Of a stretch of DNA of 5,548 bases, positions 1 through 5,548 are shown piece after piece. Position numbers and translations under genes: made by a program. Within the stretch, counting starts at the first letter, position 1; the number at the start of each line of letters is the position of its first letter. Under the pieces are notes generated by a model that was given only the letters and a program-made list of their open reading frames with translations, ran no database searches and was not told where the DNA came from. This DNA is from a bacterium (GTDB taxonomy: Bacteria > Bdellovibrionota > FAC87 > UBA2466): positions 1 through 5,548 of the forward strand of contig JALHPX010000230.1 in the NCBI GenBank assembly GCA_022842225.1. Direction: 5' to 3'.

Positions 1-370
1 CATCCGCAATCGGACGGCCTTCAAAGGAAGGCTGCGGAGTCACGTTGCCCGAGCCCTTCGCGACTCTAATTTCTACAAAACCTAGTTTAATCGTGTCGCC
101 CCATTTGAGCGCCGATTCGACAACTTTCTTGCCGTTAACGTAGGTGCCGTGAGAGCTGGCCAAATCGGTGATGACCACTCGATCTTCTTTCACTTCGATC
201 AAAGCGTGAATTCGGGAGACCCGAATGTCATCGATTCGCACGTCAGCGGAAAGAATCCGCCCAAGTACGATCTTCTCTTTTACAAACTCACTTGAATGGC
301 CAACATCCCCGCGTTCATCCAGGATATCGAGCCGAATCGGAGTGCTATTTCCTTGCGATTTTGCTTCCAT
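1..370 (-). CDS. FHA-domain protein, N-terminal part (GltG-like candidate)
   Basis: Only the first 123 codons are present; the gene runs off the window at base 1. There is no signal peptide, so the N-terminus is expected in the cytoplasm. Residues about 12-104 form a complete forkhead-associated domain, a phosphothreonine-binding beta sandwich. The family's conserved residues are all visible: Gly37-Arg38 (VLGR), Ser52-Arg53 and His55 (VSRIHA), and the Ser72-Ser73 with Gly75-Thr76 and Asn79-Gly80 pattern (LASSHGTYVNG), followed by GDTIKLG near residues 91-97. From residue 105 the chain becomes Gly/Pro-rich, probably the start of a linker. The start at 370 is preceded by GAGAG at 376-380, overlapping the TGA stop of the small exported protein, with a 5-base spacing. 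FHA proteins read Ser/Thr kinase signalling. In Myxococcus GltG a cytoplasmic FHA domain is joined to a transmembrane segment and a periplasmic part; whether that holds here cannot be seen. Other FHA proteins, such as secretion-system or regulator types, are not excluded. Confidence 0.95.
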   Translation of the reverse strand, partial: MEAKSQGNSTPIRLDILDERGDVGHSSEFVKEKIVLGRILSADVRIDDIRVSRIHALIEVKEDRVVITDLASSHGTYVNGKKVVESALKWGDTIKLGFVEIRVAKGSGNVTPQPSFEGRPIAD

Positions 371-375
371 GTTTT

Positions 376-380
376 CTCTC
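376..380 (-). promoter_or_regulatory. Ribosome binding site of the FHA gene, overlapping the upstream stop
   Basis: GAGAG on the mRNA strand lies 5 bases before the ATG at 370 and shares bases with the TGA stop (379-381) of the small exported protein. This arrangement sets the start of the FHA protein and points to coupled translation of the two genes. Confidence 0.6.
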
Positions 381-735
381 AAGGCATTTGACGAGCTGAT
401 TCGTTCACTTCTGCATCAAAATCTTTTCGTATTTGGATCATGCTCCGAGCTTTCACGTCCTTTATGTTGGAAATGTAAGCACCGGTTGGCTTGTCGGCCA
501 TTGCTTCAACGCCCAATCCTTCAAAGTCGTAGGACGTTTTCTTTTTGTACTTCACTGTTGTTCCATCCGAACGCTTTTCGGTGACCATGTCTGCACCATC
601 GCTCGAAGACGTCGATACAGAGGGAGCGCCGGTACGTTTTTTCTGCGGCCGCGATTTAGCTTCAGCAGTCCACGAGAACACCACCGTCACCATCGCAAAC
701 ACCAAAAAATGCTTTGCATTTACAGACATGCGCAT
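379..735 (-). CDS. Small exported protein of unknown function
   Basis: I do not recognise a named family for this 118-residue protein. It begins with a Sec signal peptide: residues 1-8 include Arg and Lys, residues 9-23 are hydrophobic (HFLVFAMVTVVFSWT), and AEA precedes a likely cleavage after residue 26. The mature part is about 92 residues. It starts with a very basic segment (KSRPQKKR) and a Ser-rich linker (SVSTSSSDGAD). A Lys-rich stretch (VKYKKKTSYDFEGLGVEAM) follows, then a predicted helical tail (SMIQIRKDFDAEVNES). The absence of a lipobox Cys suggests a soluble periplasmic protein. The start at 735 is supported by an AGGTGG Shine-Dalgarno element; a second ATG two codons later (729) is possible and leaves the signal peptide intact. 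The gene lies 18 bp after the giant TPR gene and 8 bp before the FHA gene, so it is probably co-expressed with them as a small accessory part of the same envelope complex. Its role is unknown. Confidence 0.9.
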   Translation of the reverse strand: MRMSVNAKHFLVFAMVTVVFSWTAEAKSRPQKKRTGAPSVSTSSSDGADMVTEKRSDGTTVKYKKKTSYDFEGLGVEAMADKPTGAYISNIKDVKARSMIQIRKDFDAEVNESARQMP

Positions 736-744
736 GGGTTTTAC

Positions 745-750
745 CCACCT
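745..750 (-). promoter_or_regulatory. Shine-Dalgarno site of the small exported protein, in a hairpin
   Basis: The mRNA reads GAGAGGTGGGTAAAACCC before the ATG, giving AGGTGG 9 bases upstream of the start at 735. The bases TGGGT (743-747) can pair with ACCCA (735-739) around a 3-base loop. This covers part of the Shine-Dalgarno element and the A of the first ATG. The whole site lies in the 18-bp gap after the stop codon of the giant TPR gene. Confidence 0.55.
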
Positions 751-753
751 CTC

Positions 754-3700
754 TTATCGCCAAGTTCCGAGAATTTTTTGAGCACGCGCCGTGTCTTTTC
801 CGCCGCGCTGCAGATACTGCATCATCAACTTAGACGCCTTCTCTCGTTGGCCTAATCTGTTTCCTAACAATACAGCGTGGTTGTACAGAGCTTGCAGCGC
901 GTTAGAGTTATCGCCGACAAAATCGGAATAATAGCTGCTGGCCTCTTGAAACTTACCCTGACCTTCGAGCGCGCTGCCAAGTCCGAGAGCCGCTTCTTCC
1001 CATTTGTCGTTTTGCTGCGTCGCACGGAGGAAGAGCACTTCTGCATCTCGATAGCTGCCGCTCTCTAAGTATAGCGCGCCTAGGTTCACAAAGGCGGGTG
1101 CATATGCAGGAGAGGCTTCCGTCGCTTTTTCAAACCAATCCATCGCAACCAAAGGACGTTTCTCGTCGAGAGCAATGGCGCCATACTGATTATAGAGCAG
1201 GGACTTCCATTCAAAGTCGCCGTCCTTCTCTAGTTTCGACCAGAAGAAGTAAGCCATTTCCTTTTTGCCCGTACGCCATGAGTGATTCGCGTAGAGGAAC
1301 TGCGCTTCGGCATCAGTTGGATTAGCCGCTAAGTAAGCACGCAGTTTTTTCTCTACATCCGCCACCCGACCCTGGGTATCGATCGTCGCGATGTAGGCTA
1401 GGAAGTTTTTCTTGTCCGTCGGCTCGGGTGCTCTGCCATCCCATCGATCGCCAAATCCTTTGAGTGGAATGTTGTAGCTATAGTGTCCGGCTCTTGGCAT
1501 CGCGCCCGAGGGTGCCGGAGTTTCTAAGCTGGCAACTGCCGCGCACTGGCGAACATAGGTATTAGCAACATGGAATTCGCGGGCTTTTTCTAAACAACCC
1601 AAGGCAAACTCTTTGCCCTTCGCTTTAATGGGCTCGACCAGATCCTTCTCGATCTGCTTCAGGCTCATCTCAGCTTCTTTGCGTTCAGCTTCCGAGTATT
1701 TCTTTGGAATCTGAACTTGGGAGTAAGCTTCCGCGAAGTGCCGATAAGCATCGCTCTTATCCCAGAGCGCAGCGACACCCCAATCGGGTACGCCCACTTC
1801 GACTACCTTGTCTAGCTTCGCGGCGAACGCTTTGAGCGCTTTTTGTTTGCGGCCCAAGAGGTAAACCAAGTCTTGTGGCGGAAAGCGCAGTTCAATTTTT
1901 TCGTACTTCTCTTTTTCCTTACGGAGAGCGGCAAAGCGAGCTTCTGCTACATACTCGAGTGCAGGACCAAAATCCTTGCGCGCGGATTCAGCCGAGCTTT
2001 CGTACATATTGTAGATTTCGCGGGCAACACGGTCACGTTCTTTGGGCTGACCCGCCAAATCCAGGCGCTTAGCCAACTCCGCCAAGTACCCTAGCTTTTC
2101 TTTCGTCGATTTAGCATCACGGATCAAACCGCGGAAAACCTTCTCCATCTCGCCCCACTCTTTGAGCTTGCGATGGATCTGCAGCATGCTGGTTTGGATG
2201 GCCTGGCGCTCTTCCGGAGCAACCGCACCCCCCTTTAAATATTGCTCGTACAATCCCTTGGCCTGCTCACTTTTACCGAGAAGCTCAGCGAAGAGTGCAG
2301 CGTTGAAGAGCGCCTTGCGCGCTTCTTTGTGTTTTGGATGATTGGAATAGAATTTCTCGTATAGTGCCTGAGCTGATTCAAACTCAAAGCGTTCCTCAGC
2401 ACTCTTGGCTGTCGCCAGAGCAAAATCCGCAGCGTGCTCCGACTTCGGATATTTTTCGACGAAAAGTTTGGCTACTTCGTCCGCACGTTCTTTTTTCGCA
2501 GCTTTGTTGTAGCTGACGTATGCATTGTAGAGCGACTTCTCTGCTAGCTCACCTTTGTTATTGGATTGGTAAGCCTTCCAATAAGCGTCGCCCGCTTTGT
2601 CCCACTCTTGATTAGCTTCGAGCTTCTCGATTTTTTTGAAGCCAATTTCGTTGCCGACTTCGCGCATGTCGGTCTTAAACTTCGCGTCACCGAGGCTTGC
2701 AATCTTGCCGTATTTCTCAGCCGCAGTTTCCATGGCCAAGTAGTCTTTGCGCATGTTGTGAATATCGAGAATCAGGTACGCGCAGAACGGAGCAACCTTA
2801 TTACGAGGATGTTCGGTGGCAATGGCGTCAAATTCTTTCAGTGCCTCATCAAAGTGCTTGTAACGGTAGTGAATAGCCGCGATGCGGTAGCGGACTTCCA
2901 CTCCCCGATCGCCCTTGGGAAACTCTTTTAAGTACGTCTGGCCCACGTCGATAAAACGCTGCTCGCCCTCCGGAATATCCAGACGGCTTAAATCAACATT
3001 CTTCTGCTCTTCAGGCTTGTAGCGGTCGATTTTGCCCGACTTCGCGGTTAATTGATCGAGGGCGAGAAGCGCATTGTAGAGCGATTCATCGTTCAATTTG
3101 TCCTTGGGCATCGCTTTGGAAACTTCGATGTAAGCGTCGGCGGCATCCAGCCATTTCGATTGCGCGTACAGAATTTCTGCACGATAGAACTGAATCTTTT
3201 TTCGCTCAGGGTGCTTTGGGAAATTCTCCATCAATGCACCATAGAGACGAAGTGCGTGGCGGAAGAGCCCCTTGTCTTTCCCCTTTTGAGCGGCTGAGTG
3301 GTAGTAGTAGCCGGCTTTTTTGCCTTCTTCAGCGACGGAGTCGGTAATCTTTTTCTTCTCTTCAGGCGTTGCGTTCGAATCGTTCGTCCAATCCGAAGTA
3401 GGATTGTAGGCAACGATAATGTGCTCCAGAGTTTTGACCGCTTCTTCGGTCTTGCCCATAGCCGATAGCGCATCGTAGATGCTCAGTTCAATGCGAGGAG
3501 CGTCCGGGTGATCCGGCTTCTCTTTTAGCAACATGCGGTACGCTTCGACAGCCGCGGTATCGCGGGCCTTGGAGCGCAACATATCAGCAATCAGCTTTAA
3601 GTTTTCGAGCGCCTTCTCTTCGCCCTCTTTATCGCGGTAGAAAGCATAAGCTTCGCTAACAGCATCGGCATCCACGAAGAAGACAGCGAGATCCTTAATT

Positions 3701-4635
3701 GCTTGTTCTCTTAAGTTGAATTTGCTCTTTTCGCTGGCACCATCTAATTCGTCGATTAACTTGCGCATATTGCGCAGAGCGACCTTCGGCTTGCCTGTAT
3801 TGAGTTCACACCAAGCTAGTTTGTAAAATGCATAAGGCTGCATTTCGGATTCCCGATTGCCCGCCAAGATCTTGTACTTATTCAAGGCATCGGTGAACTT
3901 GCCCTTATCAAAGTAGTAGTCGCCCAGGTAAATTACCGCTTCGTCGTATTTGCGGCTCTTGCGAAACTCGCGCACAACGCGTTCTAAATAGCGCGCGCCC
4001 TTTTCGCCGTTACCCGATTCCATTTCCACAAAGCCAATAAAGAACACGACTTCGTCGATTTTTGGGTGTTTTGGGAACTCGCGCTCGAGCGAGTAGAACA
4101 GACCCAAAGCGTCTTTCAAATAGCGCTTAGAGCGGCTGTTATCGAGGCTAGGGGCCTTGGCTTTCTTGTCCTTAACCCTAGCTTTTTCGAATTCCTGGAG
4201 TTTCTCGGTATAGAGTTCCGTTTCGCGGTAGCTCAGGTCCATGTACTTTTCTGCGTACAGCTGCCCCAAACTCAGCAGAAGATTGTGACGGTTGCCGGGC
4301 AACTTAGCGTCTAGCTGCTGCCGCATTAGACGAATGGCTTCGTCTCGCTTCTCCTCAAGAAAAGCTTCCTTAGCGAACAAAAACTTCTTCGGATCGAAAG
4401 AATTTTGCCTCAGTTCCGACCTGCCGGTGCGCAACTGAAAGCGATCGCCATACTGCCTGGGCGCATCGACTTCGATCGCTTCCTTCTTGGACAAGGAGAC
4501 AAAGTCAAAGCTGCTCGGTCCCACGGCCCAAGCAGAACCAGTGAAACTAACTACGGCCGCTACTGCGGCCGGTACCAAACCCAAAACTTTCGAAGTGCGC
4601 TTAATTAACGCAGGCACTTTCCGACGTGTAGACAT
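754..4635 (-). CDS. Giant exported TPR-repeat scaffold protein (GltI/AgmK-like candidate)
   Basis: The product is about 1293 residues. I chose the ATG at 4633-4635 because it gives a clean Sec signal peptide: a basic n-region (MSTRRK...KRTSK), a hydrophobic core (VLGLVPAAVAAVVSF) and an AWA cleavage site after residue 37. In-frame ATGs at 4650, 4668 and 4752 would lengthen the N-terminus inside the upstream gene. No lipobox Cys is seen, so the protein is probably periplasmic or surface-associated. Residues about 85-900 are a long array of degenerate TPR/BamD-like helical hairpins, for example GKFTDALNKYKIL, KHFDEALKEFDAIATEHP and SKWLDAADAYIEV. Residues about 902-1033 form a less TPR-like block containing VPDWGVAALW and AYRHFAEAYSQV. 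A Pro/Gly-rich linker follows at about 1034-1076. Residues about 1077-1291 hold more canonical TPRs (AFVNLGALYLESGSYRDAEVLFLRA). The frame is intact throughout. TPR arrays bind partner proteins, so a scaffold role is expected. Myxococcus GltI/AgmK is a giant TPR protein of the gliding complex; similarity here is by architecture and context, not by alignment. Confidence 0.95.
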   Translation of the reverse strand: MSTRRKVPALIKRTSKVLGLVPAAVAAVVSFTGSAWAVGPSSFDFVSLSKKEAIEVDAPRQYGDRFQLRTGRSELRQNSFDPKKFLFAKEAFLEEKRDEAIRLMRQQLDAKLPGNRHNLLLSLGQLYAEKYMDLSYRETELYTEKLQEFEKARVKDKKAKAPSLDNSRSKRYLKDALGLFYSLEREFPKHPKIDEVVFFIGFVEMESGNGEKGARYLERVVREFRKSRKYDEAVIYLGDYYFDKGKFTDALNKYKILAGNRESEMQPYAFYKLAWCELNTGKPKVALRNMRKLIDELDGASEKSKFNLREQAIKDLAVFFVDADAVSEAYAFYRDKEGEEKALENLKLIADMLRSKARDTAAVEAYRMLLKEKPDHPDAPRIELSIYDALSAMGKTEEAVKTLEHIIVAYNPTSDWTNDSNATPEEKKKITDSVAEEGKKAGYYYHSAAQKGKDKGLFRHALRLYGALMENFPKHPERKKIQFYRAEILYAQSKWLDAADAYIEVSKAMPKDKLNDESLYNALLALDQLTAKSGKIDRYKPEEQKNVDLSRLDIPEGEQRFIDVGQTYLKEFPKGDRGVEVRYRIAAIHYRYKHFDEALKEFDAIATEHPRNKVAPFCAYLILDIHNMRKDYLAMETAAEKYGKIASLGDAKFKTDMREVGNEIGFKKIEKLEANQEWDKAGDAYWKAYQSNNKGELAEKSLYNAYVSYNKAAKKERADEVAKLFVEKYPKSEHAADFALATAKSAEERFEFESAQALYEKFYSNHPKHKEARKALFNAALFAELLGKSEQAKGLYEQYLKGGAVAPEERQAIQTSMLQIHRKLKEWGEMEKVFRGLIRDAKSTKEKLGYLAELAKRLDLAGQPKERDRVAREIYNMYESSAESARKDFGPALEYVAEARFAALRKEKEKYEKIELRFPPQDLVYLLGRKQKALKAFAAKLDKVVEVGVPDWGVAALWDKSDAYRHFAEAYSQVQIPKKYSEAERKEAEMSLKQIEKDLVEPIKAKGKEFALGCLEKAREFHVANTYVRQCAAVASLETPAPSGAMPRAGHYSYNIPLKGFGDRWDGRAPEPTDKKNFLAYIATIDTQGRVADVEKKLRAYLAANPTDAEAQFLYANHSWRTGKKEMAYFFWSKLEKDGDFEWKSLLYNQYGAIALDEKRPLVAMDWFEKATEASPAYAPAFVNLGALYLESGSYRDAEVLFLRATQQNDKWEEAALGLGSALEGQGKFQEASSYYSDFVGDNSNALQALYNHAVLLGNRLGQREKASKLMMQYLQRGGKDTARAQKILGTWR

Positions 4636-5548
4636 AAGCCCCCAATTCATCTTCCCAATACTCTCCATTAAACGGCCAGAAGTGGTACGACGTGGAAACG
4701 TCCGTATCGACGTCGACAACACGTTTGGCCGGCAGTCCTTTTTGCGCTTCAATCAGCTGCTTCTCACCTGTGACGATTTCGACGCGCAGGTAGTTCGCCT
4801 GCTCGCGCTGTTCACGTAACTCGCGGAGTTTGCGTTGGTGCAGTTTCTGTAAATCGTCGCCAATTTCTTTGCTCTTGGCATTGATCGCTTCGTCGATAAT
4901 TCCGGCGATGCGGCGGATCTGATCGTTACGTCCCATGCCCACCAGTTTGCGCTTTTCTTCTTCCAGCATCGTCATCACTTTTAATCCGCGGGTGAAGCCG
5001 ACGTCGCGCTTGGCGTAGTTGATAAAGGCGCGATTCAGACCGCGACCAGAGCGGAAAGCATTAAAAAAGGACTCATCCCCGGATAACGACGAATTCTCCT
5101 TCTGCATGGCCTGCAGAATCGGGTCGTAGACTTCAAAGAACTGCGCAAGCGTTTGACGCATTTCTTCGTACTTACATAGGGAAAACAAAATCGTGGAACG
5201 CAGCACATAGCCCTCGCCCACCAAGTCTTCCCGATAAAACGGCGAGAGTACCGTATGCAAGTTACCCAAAGAGACAGTCGTATCGTTTACACGCAGGAGC
5301 GGCCAGCTCGCTTCTAAGAGAATGGTGATCCAATGCGGTGAGCCGCTGGAGAATTGCGAGTATAGCTCGACAGATTGCTCCAACTTGCCCGACGCATAGT
5401 TCGTACGCGCCAAGTTCAATCGAGCCAATTCACTCAAGGCATTGAACTCTCGCTTACCGTGGCAAGCGTCCATGGTCTTACTGAAATAAAACTCCGCCTC
5501 TCGGTAGTTCTTCTGTCGGGTGGCAATGACGCCCAAGAGGAAAAGCGA
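4601..5548 (-). CDS. TPR-repeat protein with C-terminal coiled coil, 5'-truncated
   Basis: This is the C-terminal 315 residues of a longer protein. The frame is open to the window edge and the true start lies beyond it. A TTG at 5534-5536 could formally start translation, but the residues before it (SLFL) continue the first helix of a TPR, so it is probably internal. Visible residues 1-145 form about four helix-turn-helix TPR-like units, for example the NYREAEFYFSK and GKLEQSVELYSQF helices. Residues about 190-270 are highly charged and helical (LQKLHQRKLRELREQREQ), a likely coiled coil. The protein ends in an unusual aromatic and acidic tail (WPFNGEYWEDELGAYVY) and stops with TAA at 4601-4603. 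TPR proteins serve as protein-binding scaffolds. The signal peptide or lipobox that would show its location is outside the window. Its 3' end overlaps the next gene by 35 bp, which suggests translational coupling. It could be a GltD- or GltE-like component of a gliding-type envelope complex, but this is context inference only. Confidence 0.93.
   Translation of the reverse strand, partial: SLFLLGVIATRQKNYREAEFYFSKTMDACHGKREFNALSELARLNLARTNYASGKLEQSVELYSQFSSGSPHWITILLEASWPLLRVNDTTVSLGNLHTVLSPFYREDLVGEGYVLRSTILFSLCKYEEMRQTLAQFFEVYDPILQAMQKENSSLSGDESFFNAFRSGRGLNRAFINYAKRDVGFTRGLKVMTMLEEEKRKLVGMGRNDQIRRIAGIIDEAINAKSKEIGDDLQKLHQRKLRELREQREQANYLRVEIVTGEKQLIEAQKGLPAKRVVDVDTDVSTSYHFWPFNGEYWEDELGAYVYTSESACVN
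4639..4643 (-). promoter_or_regulatory. Weak G-rich ribosome binding site for the giant TPR gene
   Basis: On the mRNA strand GGGGG sits 3 bases before the ATG at 4635, which is close and only a partial Shine-Dalgarno match. A better-looking GGAGAG at 4661-4666 lies 10 bases before the in-frame ATG at 4650, so that start, which adds only MNWGL, remains a real alternative. Both sites lie inside the end of the upstream coding region, so terminating ribosomes could reinitiate here. Confidence 0.4.

Noticed and set aside
2229..2234. Run of six C bases as a possible frameshift site in the giant TPR gene
   Set aside because: The reading frame and TPR pattern continue unchanged on both sides (KGGAVAPEER), so there is no sign of a shift.
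864..3473. Short minus-strand frames at 864-1046, 2235-2423 and 3231-3473
   Set aside because: They are wholly inside the giant TPR gene in another frame, and their low-complexity products lack any motif.
4601..4608. TTAATTAA palindrome at the end of the upstream TPR gene
   Set aside because: It includes the TAA stop, has no flanking stem or T-run, and is best explained as a chance AT palindrome. It is not a terminator or operator.
4636..4752. N-terminal extension of the giant TPR protein from the ATG at 4752
   Set aside because: The added 39 residues overlap the upstream gene in another frame and would bury the clear signal peptide. The ATG at 4635 explains the protein better.
225..4819. 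Many plus-strand open frames of 60-140 codons (for example 433-855, 2566-2931 and 4487-4819)
   Set aside because: Each lies opposite one of the convincing minus-strand genes. None shows a recognisable domain, a ribosome binding site of note or operon context. They are what the codon bias of the real genes leaves on the other strand.
5534..5536. TTG as the true start of the upstream TPR protein
   Set aside because: The frame is open through base 5548, and the residues encoded before the TTG continue a TPR helix, so the gene is cut by the window edge.

Overview
The window is almost entirely coding, and every real gene reads on the minus strand, so transcription runs from the high coordinates down to base 1. 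Four genes are packed as one apparent operon. They are: (1) a 5'-truncated TPR protein with a coiled-coil C-terminal part (4601-5548); (2) a very large exported TPR-repeat protein of about 1293 residues (754-4635); (3) a small exported protein of 118 residues with no recognised family (379-735); and (4) the N-terminal 123 residues of a protein that opens with a textbook FHA domain (1-370). Genes 1 and 2 overlap by 35 bp, genes 2 and 3 are 18 bp apart, and genes 3 and 4 are 8 bp apart. No terminator, promoter, tRNA, rRNA, CRISPR array or mobile element is visible.

Base composition looks balanced by eye and the proteins are rich in Lys and Glu. Together with the gene content, this suggests a diderm bacterium of the former Deltaproteobacteria. 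A Bdellovibrio-like (Bdellovibrionota/Oligoflexia) origin fits better than the very GC-rich Myxococcus. This is an inference from gene style, not a proven assignment.

The combination of several TPR proteins, a giant exported TPR protein, a small exported protein and an N-terminal FHA protein in one tight operon resembles the Glt/Agl locus. That locus encodes the envelope-spanning gliding machinery of Myxococcus xanthus, whose relatives (including non-gliding uses) occur in Bdellovibrio and other deltaproteobacterial lineages. On this reading, the FHA protein would sense phosphothreonine in the cytoplasm and pass the signal across the inner membrane through its missing C-terminal part. The large TPR protein and the small protein would act in the periplasm or at the outer membrane as scaffold and accessory parts. 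The sequence supports the domains and the operon directly. The Glt assignment is a hypothesis. No clearly novel defence, mobile or RNA system was found.
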